Source: Acidobacteriota bacterium
GTDB taxonomy: Bacteria > Acidobacteriota > Vicinamibacteria > Vicinamibacterales > CAVVIG01
NCBI GenBank assembly: GCA_020850715.1
Contig: JADZED010000053.1
Location: forward strand, 1-64,000
Direction: 5' to 3'
Length of the DNA: 64,000 nt
The notes beneath the pieces were generated by a model. It worked only from the letters and a program-made list of their open reading frames with translations, ran no database searches and was not told the origin of the DNA. Both the position numbers and the translations under genes were made by a program. Positions within the stretch are counted from its first letter, which is position 1; every line of letters starts with the position of its first letter. Shown one piece after another: positions 9,109-20,401 of this stretch.

Positions 9109-12060
9109 TCAGAACGCCTGCCCCAGACTGACGTGAATGGCGGTCGGCCGTTCGCGCCGGCCGGCGACGGTCTCGCGCTGCAGCTTGAAGCCGAGGTCCA
9201 CCCGGATCGGCCCGATGGGCGAGCGGTACCGCAGGCCGAACCCGGCGGCGGTCCGCACGTCGCCCGGCGCGAAGTCCCGCGGCCGCGCGAAGACGTTGCC
9301 GGCGTCGACGAAGCCGACCGCGCCGAGACCGCCGCGCAGCGGCACGCGCAGCTCGGCGTTGGCGACGAGAAGCGCGCGCCCGCCAACCGGAAAGCCGCGG
9401 GCGTCGATCGTGCCCGGCGCGCCGAGCTGGTCGAGCGCGAATCCGCGCATCGTGTCGCCGCCGGCGAAGAAACGCTCGCTGGCCGGCAGGTCTTTCACGC
9501 GATCCACGATCGGCGCGCCGTCGGGGCCCACGATGACGTTTCCCTCCTCGTCGACGCGGGCCACGTCGCGGGCGAATCCGGCCGCCAGGCCGACCCGCAG
9601 GTTGCCGGCCAGCACGACTCGCGCGGTACGCGGCAGCGTCCGGAACGCCTGCGCGACCAGGAGCGTCTTGACGAAGCCGACTTCCGATCCGATGGCCCGC
9701 GCCGCGACCTGTCCGGTGGCGCTCAGATAGCCGCCTGACGCCGGCTCGATCGGATCGTCGCGCGTATCGCGCGTGACCGAGCCCGATGCCGACGACAGTC
9801 GCAACTGCGGAAACAGGCGATCGATGAGGAGCTGCTCGGACGGCGCGATCGTCTGGAACGGGAACAGCCTGGTCTGCTGGATCTGGTAGCTGCCGCTGGC
9901 GCCGAAGGCCGGCGTGAACCGCCGGCCCGCCTCGGCGATGAAGCTCTGGCGCGCGAAATTGAAGCTGGCACGCCGCTGCTGCTCGAGCACGGCGGTGAGC
10001 GAGGCGTCGGCCCCGGTCTCGAACACCCGCGGCTCGCGGAACGATGCCAGCAGCCGGTACTCCGTGAACCCGAGCGCGCCGGCCGACGTCGTCAACCGCC
10101 CCGTCGATCCGCTCAGGTGCGGGCTGATCCGCCCGAACAGGTTGATCGAGCGGTTCTTGCCGAACAGGTTCCGACGGCCGATACCGAAGAACGCCCGAGG
10201 CGAGAGGTCGAGCTCGGTGCGGGCGAAGCCGCCGTCGTCGGCCGCACGAAGCACCTCGCCGGCTTCGATGCCGCCGCCGTAGTCGACCGTGGTCACCGGC
10301 GATTCCTCGACGGTCACGACGAGATCCCGTGTCGTCTCGTCGCCGTGACGCAGCTCGGTGAGGCGCGTGCGCCGGAACAGGCCCAGCAGCGAGAGGCGCC
10401 GCTGGCTCTCGGTGAGCGCCTCGAGCCCGAGCGGATCGCCCGGCTTGATGGCCAGCTCCCGCTCGATGATATCGGCGCGCGTCCGGACGTTGCCGACGAT
10501 GAGCACGTGATCGACGAGGATGCGCGGACCTTCCTGAATCGCGAACGTGACGTCGGCGCGCGCCCCGTCGCCGCTCAGCTCGGAGCGCACCTCCACCCGC
10601 GCCGCGGCATACCCGCGGTTCGCGTACAGGAGCTGCATCCGATCGCGGTCGGCGGCGAGCTGCGGCGGGAAGAACGGCTGGCCGGCATCGAGGGAGATCG
10701 CCTCGCGCAGCTCGGCATCCCCCACCGATCGGTTGCCGTCGAGCCGCACCGAGGCGACGGTCGCTTGCGGACCCTCGTGGATGGCGATGCGCACGCGCGT
10801 GGGCTGCCCCCGCGCGGGATCGGCCGCCGGGGCCGCCTCCACATCCCGCTCGAAATCGGCATCCACGCGCGCGGCGGCGAAACCGCGTCGATGATAGAGC
10901 AGCTCGATCGCCCGCCGATCGGCCTCCATCGCGCTGCTCGAGAACGGCTGCCCTTCGCGCAGCCGGAGCATGGGCGCAAGCTCCCCGAGCGGCACCGACG
11001 CGTTGCCGGCGACCTCGACCCGCGAGACGCGGTACTGCGGGCCCCTGGCCACGGTGAACGTCAGCAGGAGCTCGCCGCCCGTCTCACGTCGCGCGTAGGG
11101 CGCGCGCGCGTCCTGGTATCCCAGCGTCCGGAAGTACTCTTCGATCCGGTGGCTGGAGTCTTCGAGCAGGTCCTCGTCCGACGAGCCTTCGCGCTCGATC
11201 GGCACGAAGGTCTCGCGCAGATCGGCCGGCACCGGATCGCCGGCAAAGGCGACGCGGACGCGCGGGCCGACGGCGACGTTCAGCGTGAGGTTGACGCGTC
11301 GATCGTCGTCGACGAGGACGACGCCGATCGTGATCGCCGCTTCGTAGTACCCCCGCGCGCGCCGCCGCGCGACAAACGCGTCGGTGCGCGCCGTCAGCGC
11401 GTCGCGCTCGTAGGGCATGCCCGGCACGATGTCGAGCTCCCCGAGCACCGATCGCCGCAGCGGCTCGGGAACGCCGGTGATGTCGACCTGGCCGATCGTG
11501 GTGCGCGGACCCGGGACGATCGTGAACGTGAGCGTCGCGCGCTCGGAGGCGTGATCGACCAGCACGCGCGGCGTCACCAGCGGCCGCAGGTAGCCGCGCG
11601 CCTGGAGCTGCTCGGCGACCAGCAGCCCCGCATCGCCCGCGCGCCGCGCGGATGGCGAGCCGCCGAACCGTGCGCCGATCGCCCGCCGCAGATCGCCCGC
11701 GTCGATGCCGGGCCGCTCGACCTCGCCGTCGAACGCGATCCGCGCAATGGTGTGAATCGGCGTCAGCGCGTAACGCAGCGCGACGCGATCCCCGTCGCGC
11801 GACGCCTGCACCTCCACGTCGTCGAACCGGCCGAGGCTGAACAGGTGGGCGATGCTCTCGCGGACGTCCATCATCGAGAGCCTCGCGCCGGCCCGCGTCT
11901 CGACGACACCCAGGAGGTTCGGATCGGCGACGCCGACGCCTTCGATCTCGAGGCGGACCGCGCTGACGGTCCGGCCCAGATAGTCCGACACCTCGGCCGA
12001 CGTCGCGCGCGCGACGAGCACGAGCAGGGCGGCGGCCAGCGCCGCGCGTACTGCCCGCAT
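9109..12060 (-). CDS. tamA: TamA/BamA-type outer-membrane assembly protein (POTRA repeats and Omp85 barrel)
   Basis: 983 residues, longer than E. coli TamA or BamA. A signal peptide (about 1-22) is followed by several POTRA-like repeats, recognisable by recurring VRVAFAGD-, VEVAGNASVP-, VRLDGNRSVGD- and VLIVGNVRTRADI-type strands and by repeated YHRRGFAAARVDADF / YANRGYAAARVEV pairs. The last 350-400 residues form an Omp85 barrel (RNLFGKNRSINLFGR, ARVVLAGNLRVGLA, FFAGGDTMRGFALDQLG, GLRYRSPIGPIRVDLGF). The barrel motif GGDTMRGF corresponds to the conserved GG..xRGY signature. The start ATG overlaps the tamB stop as TGATG. The pairing with tamB favours TamA over BamA; the number of POTRA repeats (at least five) should be confirmed by structure prediction. 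Confidence 0.9.
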   Translation of the reverse strand: MRAVRAALAAALLVLVARATSAEVSDYLGRTVSAVRLEIEGVGVADPNLLGVVETRAGARLSMMDVRESIAHLFSLGRFDDVEVQASRDGDRVALRYALTPIHTIARIAFDGEVERPGIDAGDLRRAIGARFGGSPSARRAGDAGLLVAEQLQARGYLRPLVTPRVLVDHASERATLTFTIVPGPRTTIGQVDITGVPEPLRRSVLGELDIVPGMPYERDALTARTDAFVARRRARGYYEAAITIGVVLVDDDRRVNLTLNVAVGPRVRVAFAGDPVPADLRETFVPIEREGSSDEDLLEDSSHRIEEYFRTLGYQDARAPYARRETGGELLLTFTVARGPQYRVSRVEVAGNASVPLGELAPMLRLREGQPFSSSAMEADRRAIELLYHRRGFAAARVDADFERDVEAAPAADPARGQPTRVRIAIHEGPQATVASVRLDGNRSVGDAELREAISLDAGQPFFPPQLAADRDRMQLLYANRGYAAARVEVRSELSGDGARADVTFAIQEGPRILVDHVLIVGNVRTRADIIERELAIKPGDPLGLEALTESQRRLSLLGLFRRTRLTELRHGDETTRDLVVTVEESPVTTVDYGGGIEAGEVLRAADDGGFARTELDLSPRAFFGIGRRNLFGKNRSINLFGRISPHLSGSTGRLTTSAGALGFTEYRLLASFREPRVFETGADASLTAVLEQQRRASFNFARQSFIAEAGRRFTPAFGASGSYQIQQTRLFPFQTIAPSEQLLIDRLFPQLRLSSASGSVTRDTRDDPIEPASGGYLSATGQVAARAIGSEVGFVKTLLVAQAFRTLPRTARVVLAGNLRVGLAAGFARDVARVDEEGNVIVGPDGAPIVDRVKDLPASERFFAGGDTMRGFALDQLGAPGTIDARGFPVGGRALLVANAELRVPLRGGLGAVGFVDAGNVFARPRDFAPGDVRTAAGFGLRYRSPIGPIRVDLGFKLQRETVAGRRERPTAIHVSLGQAF

Positions 12061-15000
12061 CAGAACGTGTGCCTCACCCGAAACTCAATCGCGTAGGTCG
12101 AGTCCTCGTTGCGCGACAGAATCCACGAGAGCAGGTCGCTCTCGTTGTACTCCAGCAGGATGATCTGATCGTTGGTCGCGGTGCTGATGCTGCGCGAGAA
12201 GGTCAGGAAGACGCGATCGGAGATGCGCTTGCCGATGGTGACCCGCGCCGACGGGTTGACGCGCAGCGACGTGGACTGGCTGTAAGGGTCGACCAGCGAC
12301 GGCGAGAGCTGGAACGTATCGACGCCGAAGGTCTGCTCCACCACCTTGCCCACCTCGCTCGACAGCGGGGTCGCCAGCAGCTGCGTCGCGCGCGATGTCA
12401 GAATGTCGGTCTGCCGCTCGTTCGGGTTCTGCAGCGCGCGGAGCTCCACGTCGCGGTCCAGGCGGCGGACGTTGCCGAACAGGAGCGACACCACGTCCGC
12501 CGCCGGCAGCGGCGGATCCGAGCTCAGCTGCGGCTGCAGCCGCTCGGACGTGCCGGCGGCGCTGACGATCACGCGGTACGTCTGGCCCGGGATGCGCACG
12601 CTCGTCTCCGCCTCGACGTCGAAGAACGGCTCGATGCGCGCCGGATTGGTGAAGTCGATCGTGCCGCGCGTGACCGTGTAGCGGCGCCCCTCGAAGCGCA
12701 CGATGCCGCGATCCACCTCGGCGCGGCCGAACACGACCGGGCGATCGTAGGTGCCGCGCAGCTCGAGATCGGCGCTGGCCACCATGTTCTCGATCAGGTT
12801 GTTGTCGATCCGCAGCGTCGAGGGCACGAGCACCCGGATGTCGAACCGCAGGGGGATCGTCTCGGCGATCTCGCCCGCGGCCGCCGGCGCGCCGCCGCCG
12901 AAATCGAACAGGCCGGCCGCCGGATCGAGCCGCTTGGTCCACACGGCGCTCCGCACGGTAACCGAGCCGCCCAGCGTCGGCTCGGCGAGGGTGCCCCGCA
13001 GCGTCAGATCGCCGTCGATCTGCGAGCGGACGCCCTCCGGGTAGCGCAGCCGCACGCCCTCCCCGCGCATCGTCACGTTGAGATCGCCCGGCAGGTAGCC
13101 GTCGAGCCCCACCCGTCCGCCGAACTGGATGCGTCCGCCGCCCAGCGCCGCCGTGAGGTCGTCGAGGCGAATCCCGCGAGAGTCGAAGTGCACCACGCCG
13201 TTGATGGCGTCGAGCGCGTTCGGCAGCGAGAGAAGGCGCACGCGGCCGTCGGTGATCGTGGCGCTGCCCGAGAACAGAGGTGCGCGCAGCGGGCCGTCGA
13301 CGGCTGCCGACAGCCGCGCGTGCCCGGAGCCCCGGACGTCGCGGAAGAATCCCTGGAGGATGCCGAGGCCGGCGTCGCCGTCGACCCGAAGCGCGATGCG
13401 CTCGTCGGCCAGTCCCACCGAGCCCGTCAGGTCGAGGCGCGTATCCTCGCCGACCAGCTGCACCTGCCGGATCTGCACCTGCCGGCCCTCGAGCGCCAGG
13501 CGAATCGGCGACGCGTTCCGGACCGCATAATCGAACAGGCGCATGTCGAGGGAGTCGACGGTTGCGTCGGCCTGCAGCTGCCCCGCGTTGCCGAGCTGCC
13601 CCGTCACGCGGACCGATCCGCTGGCAACCGCCGTCGCGTAGGGCGACAGCTTGGGGACGACGAGCCGGAGGTAGGGATCGAACGACGAGTCGTGAAACCT
13701 GAACATCAGCTCGGACGGCGCGCCGGGCGCCAGCCCGATCCGGCCGGTGCCGGTCAGCGCCATGCGCGGCGAGGCGACGTCGAGGTCGCCGCTCAGCTCG
13801 CGGCCGCGCAGCGCCAGCGAACCGGTCACCTGGCCGACCGGCTCGCGGGAGACCGACAGATCGTCGACCCGGAACCTCACGTCATACCGCGGTTCGGCGA
13901 AGGCGCCGCTGCCCGACGCCGTGAACTCCGCCACGCCGGCCAGCGGCGCGTCCGGGTACGCGAGCAGCGCAATGCGGGCGGCCGGGATGCCGCGGCCGGC
14001 AGCATTGAAGGAGTAGCTCCCATCCCAGCCAACATAGGCGGCGCCCGTCACCTCGCCGCCGCCCTCGGCGACCTCGATCCCGTCGAGGCGAACGCCGGAG
14101 CCGTCGAAGCGCAGCGAAGCGGCTGCCCGCTCGAACCCCTGGCCGAACGCCGTGCCGCGCTCGATGGTCATGCCGCCGAACCCGAGCGGCCCGCCGTAGG
14201 CACCCGTCAGGTGGAACTCGCCGGACAGATCGCCGGAGACCGGCCAGTCGTCCAGCTCGAAGGCGTGCCGCAGCGATTCGAGATCGCGCCGCGTCGCGCG
14301 GAACCGCGCGTCGATCTCCTCGCCGCCGTCGCGCCGCGGGTAGCCGAGCGAAAAGGTGCCGTCGGTGCGGATCTCGGACTCCCCCTTGCGGACCACACCG
14401 TCGCGGATCGTCACGTAGTTGTTCTCGACGATGAGATGGGCGGCACCGTCGCCCCACAGGGTGTCCCAGGCGCGCAGTTGCTTGCCGGCGAAATCGCCTT
14501 CCACGCGCGGCCGACGGAGCGCCCCGGTCATCGTGCCGTCGAACTCGCCTTGGCCGCCGAACTCGACGACGCCGGTCGGCGATCCGAAATCGGTGATGAT
14601 CCCGGCGAGCAGCTGGTCGCTCTCCTGCCAGTCGCGGCTGGTCACGTGAAACGCGATCCGCGATCGCTCCCCCCAATCGGTGGTGCCGCTGAACCTCACG
14701 TGCGTGCCCGCAGTCGCAAAGACGCCGTCGGCCAGGTGGATCGTCGCCGGCTCGAGCCGGTAGCGCAGCGCGCCAGCCATCGGGACGTGCGGCGGCAGCG
14801 GCGGCGGCGGCCCCGTCCGCGCCGGCACGCCGGAATCCCCGGCGCCCGCCGCCTCGAGGAGCGGGATCATCGGGCGCATGCCGGCTGGAGGCGAAATCGT
14901 GATCTCGCCTTCGTCATGCTTCTCGGCAAAGCGCCCCATCGGCCATTCGAGCAGGTTGCGCCCCGACGCTTCGCCGGCGAACCGCACGCCGCGCAGCGCG

Positions 15001-16133
15001 TAGAAGTCGGTGAGCGCGCTCACGTCGACGCCCGTGTAGGCGACGTCGAAGCGCCCCTTCGGCTTCTCGGGCGATCCGAGCGGCTTGATCGAGAAGGTCA
15101 GCGTGGCGTCGCCGCCGAAGGCCTTCGCGCCGGCATCCCGGATGTCGAAGCCGTCGTCGGTCCAGCGCAGCGCGCCATACAGCGACGGGAAGCGGTAGGC
15201 GTTCACGCCGAGCTCGTCGCTGGCAAAGGTACCGCTCAGATCGTGCCCGCCCTTGAACAGGTGGAACACGCCGGTGAACTCGCCCTGGCCCGCCAGCTCC
15301 CAGCGCTCGTTCCCGAAGAACACCTGGCGCATCCGCGGAAAATCGACGCGCGACTTCACCTGGTACACCATCTCCGGCCAGTGTCGGGCATCGACCTCCC
15401 CGGTCAGCCGCGAGCGGGCGCCGTCGGTCTTCAGATCGATGCGATCCAGGACGATCTTGCCTTGATCGATTGCGAAGCTCGCGCTCATGTCGGCCTGCAT
15501 CGGCACGTAGTCCTGAATGCGGATGACGCCGCCCGCGAAGACCGCGCGGCCGTGATACCCGGGCAGGTTGCCGATGGTGATGTCGAGATTCGGGCACTCG
15601 ACGCTCCACGGCGTCTCGTGATCCTCGTAGACGAACCGGCCGCGGTAGACGTGCAGGTATTTCAGCGTGGTCGTGAAACGCGGCGGCTCCTGACGCGGCG
15701 CGTCCGAGCTCACCTTGATGAAGTTGTGCCCGTCGCGCCACTTCTCGACCAGCATCTCCCAGTCGGTCATCTCGACCGCGGTGATGATGAACTCCGGCCG
15801 CCGCCGCAGGACCGCGGACCAGTCGAGCGACACCGCAAGCCGCTTCGCGGTGAAGAACGGCCGATCGGCGGGGCGGCGCCCTTCGATCCGGAGGTCCTCG
15901 AGGAGGATCTGTCCGGTGAGCAGGTGAATGCCCAGACGGCCGATGTGGATCGGCCGTTCGAAGCGCTTCGAGCCCTCGCGCTCGGCCAGCCGGTGCAGGC
16001 CCGGTCCGAGGTCCACGGTGAGCGACGCGACGATCGCGGCCGCGAGGATCGCCACCGCCAGCATCGGCGCGACGCTCGCGTGCCGGACCCACCGGTGCCT
16101 GAAGGCTGCGCGGACGCGCTCGGCGATGGTCAT
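12060..16133 (-). CDS. tamB: TamB/DUF490-family translocation and assembly protein
   Basis: 1357 residues. One membrane segment near the N-terminus (about residues 20-42) anchors it in the inner membrane. The rest is repetitive beta-rich sequence expected to form the long groove of AsmA/TamB-type bridge proteins that span the periplasm. The C-terminal DUF490 region is recognisable (RYTVTRGTIDFTNPARIEPFFDVEAE, LQPQLSSDPPLPAADVVSLLFG, VGKVVEQTFGVDTFQL, ending in a beta-signal-like IEFRVRHTF). Such proteins act with TamA or in phospholipid transport to the outer membrane. Its ATG overlaps the accB stop by 4 bp and its stop overlaps tamA, so all are cotranscribed. Confidence 0.9.
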   Translation of the reverse strand: MTIAERVRAAFRHRWVRHASVAPMLAVAILAAAIVASLTVDLGPGLHRLAEREGSKRFERPIHIGRLGIHLLTGQILLEDLRIEGRRPADRPFFTAKRLAVSLDWSAVLRRRPEFIITAVEMTDWEMLVEKWRDGHNFIKVSSDAPRQEPPRFTTTLKYLHVYRGRFVYEDHETPWSVECPNLDITIGNLPGYHGRAVFAGGVIRIQDYVPMQADMSASFAIDQGKIVLDRIDLKTDGARSRLTGEVDARHWPEMVYQVKSRVDFPRMRQVFFGNERWELAGQGEFTGVFHLFKGGHDLSGTFASDELGVNAYRFPSLYGALRWTDDGFDIRDAGAKAFGGDATLTFSIKPLGSPEKPKGRFDVAYTGVDVSALTDFYALRGVRFAGEASGRNLLEWPMGRFAEKHDEGEITISPPAGMRPMIPLLEAAGAGDSGVPARTGPPPPLPPHVPMAGALRYRLEPATIHLADGVFATAGTHVRFSGTTDWGERSRIAFHVTSRDWQESDQLLAGIITDFGSPTGVVEFGGQGEFDGTMTGALRRPRVEGDFAGKQLRAWDTLWGDGAAHLIVENNYVTIRDGVVRKGESEIRTDGTFSLGYPRRDGGEEIDARFRATRRDLESLRHAFELDDWPVSGDLSGEFHLTGAYGGPLGFGGMTIERGTAFGQGFERAAASLRFDGSGVRLDGIEVAEGGGEVTGAAYVGWDGSYSFNAAGRGIPAARIALLAYPDAPLAGVAEFTASGSGAFAEPRYDVRFRVDDLSVSREPVGQVTGSLALRGRELSGDLDVASPRMALTGTGRIGLAPGAPSELMFRFHDSSFDPYLRLVVPKLSPYATAVASGSVRVTGQLGNAGQLQADATVDSLDMRLFDYAVRNASPIRLALEGRQVQIRQVQLVGEDTRLDLTGSVGLADERIALRVDGDAGLGILQGFFRDVRGSGHARLSAAVDGPLRAPLFSGSATITDGRVRLLSLPNALDAINGVVHFDSRGIRLDDLTAALGGGRIQFGGRVGLDGYLPGDLNVTMRGEGVRLRYPEGVRSQIDGDLTLRGTLAEPTLGGSVTVRSAVWTKRLDPAAGLFDFGGGAPAAAGEIAETIPLRFDIRVLVPSTLRIDNNLIENMVASADLELRGTYDRPVVFGRAEVDRGIVRFEGRRYTVTRGTIDFTNPARIEPFFDVEAETSVRIPGQTYRVIVSAAGTSERLQPQLSSDPPLPAADVVSLLFGNVRRLDRDVELRALQNPNERQTDILTSRATQLLATPLSSEVGKVVEQTFGVDTFQLSPSLVDPYSQSTSLRVNPSARVTIGKRISDRVFLTFSRSISTATNDQIILLEYNESDLLSWILSRNEDSTYAIEFRVRHTF

Positions 16134-16636
16134 GCCACGACGACCAGCAGCGCTCCAGCTTCGACCAGGGCGGCCTCGCCCACGCAGATCTCGGTAACCG
16201 TGCCGTCGCGCGTCGCGCGAAGCTCGTTCTGCATCTTCATCGCTTCGATGACCACCAGCCCCTGCCCGGCCCGCACCGCCTCCCCGGCGGCGACCAGCAC
16301 CCGCACCACCCGGCCGGCCATGGCCGCGACCACCCGCTGCGCGCCTGGCGCGCGCGGTCCGTCCTGCCGATCCGTCCGGTCGCCCGCGCTGCGCGGGCGG
16401 CCAATCGCAACCGCCGCCCCGCCAATATGGACGATGCGGCGGCCCGAGCGGTCCGTGGCAATGGTCGCCTCGTACGACCGCCGCCCCCCGATCGGCTCGT
16501 CGAACAGCAGCGACAGCGATCGGCCGTCGACGTCGGCGGCGCGGACCGCGGAGATCCGGCCGTCGACGGCCACCAGGAACCGACCGCCCTCGGCCCGGAC
16601 GATCTCGACCACACGGCGCCGGCCGCCGACCTCCAT
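16130..16636 (-). CDS. Biotin carboxyl carrier protein of an acyl-CoA carboxylase
   Basis: 168 residues. The C-terminal 75 residues form a biotinyl domain with the biotinylation motif EAMKMQNEL, the Met-Lys-Met lysine receiving biotin. The N-terminal half (VGGRRRVVEIVRAEGGRFLVAVDG) resembles the beta-rich region found before the biotinyl domain in split propionyl- or methylcrotonyl-type carboxylases. Together with accC and the carboxyltransferase gene just upstream it completes a three-part carboxylase. The frame extends upstream, but the ATG at 16636 is chosen because it lies 13 bp after the accC stop. The stop overlaps tamB by 4 bp. Confidence 0.88.
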   Translation of the reverse strand: MEVGGRRRVVEIVRAEGGRFLVAVDGRISAVRAADVDGRSLSLLFDEPIGGRRSYEATIATDRSGRRIVHIGGAAVAIGRPRSAGDRTDRQDGPRAPGAQRVVAAMAGRVVRVLVAAGEAVRAGQGLVVIEAMKMQNELRATRDGTVTEICVGEAALVEAGALLVVVA

Positions 16637-16649
16637 CACCGCCTGCGCC

Positions 16650-18170
16650 TCAGCGCAGCCCCTCGCGGCGCGCCGTCGAGCGCCACGTGGACGCCGATCC
16701 GCCCGGCGCCGCGGCCGCCGCGCCGCCGGCCCGTCGCAGGACGGCGGGCGCCAGCACCGCGGCGATCGCGGCGACCTGTTCCAGCGCCGGATCGGGTTCG
16801 GAGAAGGGGCGGCCGTCCCGCGCGGCCAGCACCTCGTCCAGGTAGGTCGTGTGCACGCGCCCGGCGAGAAACTCGGCGTCCGCAAGCAGCCACTCGAAGA
16901 ACGGGATCGTCGTCTTGATGCCCCCGACGATGTACTCCGACAGCGCGCGGCGCATGCGGGCGATCGCCGACGGCCGGTCGGGAGCCCACGCCGAGAGCTT
17001 CGAGACGAGCGGGTCGTACTCGACCGGCACCGACATCCCGGCCGTCGCGCCGCTGTCGTCGCGGATGCCCGGCCCCGAGGGGGCCCTGAGGCTCGAGATA
17101 CGGCCCGGCGAGGGAAGAAAGCCGTCGTCGGGATCTTCCGCGTAGACGCGGCATTCGATCGCGTGCCCCTCCGCCCGCAGCAGACGCGCCGGATCGAGAT
17201 CGAGCCGATCGCCGCGCGCGATCCGGATCTGCCACTGCACGAGATCGACGCCGCTCACCAGCTCGGTGATCGGATGCTCGACCTGCAGCCGCGTGTTCAT
17301 TTCCAGGAAGTGGAAGCCGCCGCCCTCCTCGACGAGGAACTCGATCGTGCCGGCGTTGGTGTACCCGACGTCGCGGGCGATCGCGGCGGCCGCCGTCGCC
17401 ACCGCGGCGCGAAGCGGCGCGCGGACCGCCGGCGACGGCGTCTCTTCGAGCACCTTCTGATGCCGGCGCTGGATCGAGCACTCGCGCTCCACGAACGGCA
17501 GCACGGTGCCGTGCTGGTCGGCCAGCAGCTGCACCTCGACGTGTCGCGGCCTGGCGAGCCGCCGTTCGAGGTAGATCGCCCGGTCGCCGAACGCGGCGCC
17601 GGCCTCGGAGCGGGCGTCGCGCACGGCGGCGAGCAGGTCCGCCGCGCGGGTCACGGTCCGCATGCCCTTGCCGCCGCCGCCGGCCACGGCCTTGACGAGA
17701 AGCGGATAGCCCACCCCGCCGGCGACCGCCAGCAGTTCGGCGTCGCTCGCGCCGTCGGGGATCGGCTCAGCCGTGCCCGGCACGATCGGCACGCCGGCCC
17801 GCACCGCCGCCGCGCGCGCGGCCGTCTTGCTGCCCATCAGCGCGATCGCCGCAGGGGCCGGGCCGATGAAGGTCAGACCGGCGTCCCGCACGGCGGCGGC
17901 GAACGCCTCGTTCTCCGCGAGGAACCCGTAGCCGGGGTGCACGGCATCGGCGCCCGAAGCCCTGGCGGCCGCAAGCACCCGATCGATGGCGAGATAGCTC
18001 TCGAGCGGCGCGCTCGGCCCGAGCAGGCGGGCATCGTCGGCGAGGCGCACGTGCAGCGCGGCGCGGTCGGCTGCGGAATACACGGCGATGGGCGAGAGGC
18101 CCAACTCCCGGCAGGCGCGGACGATGCGGACCGCAATCTCGCCGCGGTTGGCGATCAGAACCCGTTTCAC
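16650..18170 (-). CDS. accC: Biotin carboxylase subunit of acyl-CoA carboxylase
   Basis: 506 residues, GTG start. It carboxylates the biotin of the carrier protein with ATP and bicarbonate. Motifs seen: KRVLIANRGEIAVRI (N-terminal), HPGYGFLAEN, the glycine-rich ATP loop VKAVAGGGGKGMR, ERECSIQRRHQKV, and the catalytic loop EMNTRLQVEHP. The C-terminal 55 residues are alanine/proline-rich and continue beyond the usual end of a stand-alone AccC (about 450 residues), resembling the start of a longer propionyl-CoA-carboxylase alpha chain that here is split from the biotinyl part. It sits between the carboxyltransferase gene (39 bp upstream) and the carrier gene (13 bp downstream). Confidence 0.94.
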   Translation of the reverse strand: MKRVLIANRGEIAVRIVRACRELGLSPIAVYSAADRAALHVRLADDARLLGPSAPLESYLAIDRVLAAARASGADAVHPGYGFLAENEAFAAAVRDAGLTFIGPAPAAIALMGSKTAARAAAVRAGVPIVPGTAEPIPDGASDAELLAVAGGVGYPLLVKAVAGGGGKGMRTVTRAADLLAAVRDARSEAGAAFGDRAIYLERRLARPRHVEVQLLADQHGTVLPFVERECSIQRRHQKVLEETPSPAVRAPLRAAVATAAAAIARDVGYTNAGTIEFLVEEGGGFHFLEMNTRLQVEHPITELVSGVDLVQWQIRIARGDRLDLDPARLLRAEGHAIECRVYAEDPDDGFLPSPGRISSLRAPSGPGIRDDSGATAGMSVPVEYDPLVSKLSAWAPDRPSAIARMRRALSEYIVGGIKTTIPFFEWLLADAEFLAGRVHTTYLDEVLAARDGRPFSEPDPALEQVAAIAAVLAPAVLRRAGGAAAAAPGGSASTWRSTARREGLR

Positions 18171-18209
18171 GTGGATGAGCTCGCCGGCGCAGGCTGGCGA
18201 GCCTCCATT

Positions 18210-19747
<1,538 letters not shown>

Positions 19748-19751
<4 letters not shown>

Positions 19752-20401
19752 GCCTTCACATTCTGCGCTTTCTCCCAGTCCTTCAGGAACTTCTCCAGGC
19801 CGATGCTGGTGAGCGGATGGTTGAAGAGCTGGTCGATCACCGACGGCGGACAGGTCGCGACGCCGGCGCCGAGCCGCGCGGCCTCGACGACATGAATCGG
19901 GTTGCGGCAGCTGGCGACGAGCACTTCGGTCTTGAACGGGTAGTTGCGATAGATCTCGACCACTTCACGGATGAGATCCATTCCCGTCGAACCGATGTCG
20001 TCGAGCCGCCCCACGAACGGGCTGACGAAGGCGGCGCCCGCCTTGGCCGCGAGCAGCGCCTGCGCCGCCGAGAAGCAGAGCGTCACGTTGACGCGGATGC
20101 CTTCGCTCGAGAGCGCCTTGCACGCCCTGATCCCGTCGCGCGTCAACGGCACCTTCACGACCATGTGCGCATCAATCGCCGCGAGATCGCGCCCCTGCTG
20201 CAGCATGCCGGCGAGGTCGGTGGCGGTCACCTCGCCGCTGACCGGTCCCTTCACCATCTCGCAGATCTTCTTCAGGATGTCGCGATGGTCGCCCGGTTCC
20301 TTCGCGAGGAGCGACGGATTGGTGGTGACGCCGTCGATGATGCCGGTGTCGGCGAGCGCCTGGATGTCCTTCAGATTGCCCGAATCGATGAACAGCTTCA
20401 T
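19748..20401 (-). CDS. tal: Small (TalC/Fsa-type) transaldolase
   Basis: 217 residues beginning [20 protein letters not shown], with [10 protein letters not shown] and the Schiff-base region [18 protein letters not shown] (catalytic lysine in VVKVPLT). This is the short subfamily that includes transaldolase and fructose-6-phosphate aldolase; it links the pentose phosphate pathway to glycolysis. The frame remains open upstream, but the ATG at 20401 gives the exact family N-terminus. Its first 230 bp are overlapped by the extended frame of the preceding FAH-family gene. Confidence 0.9.
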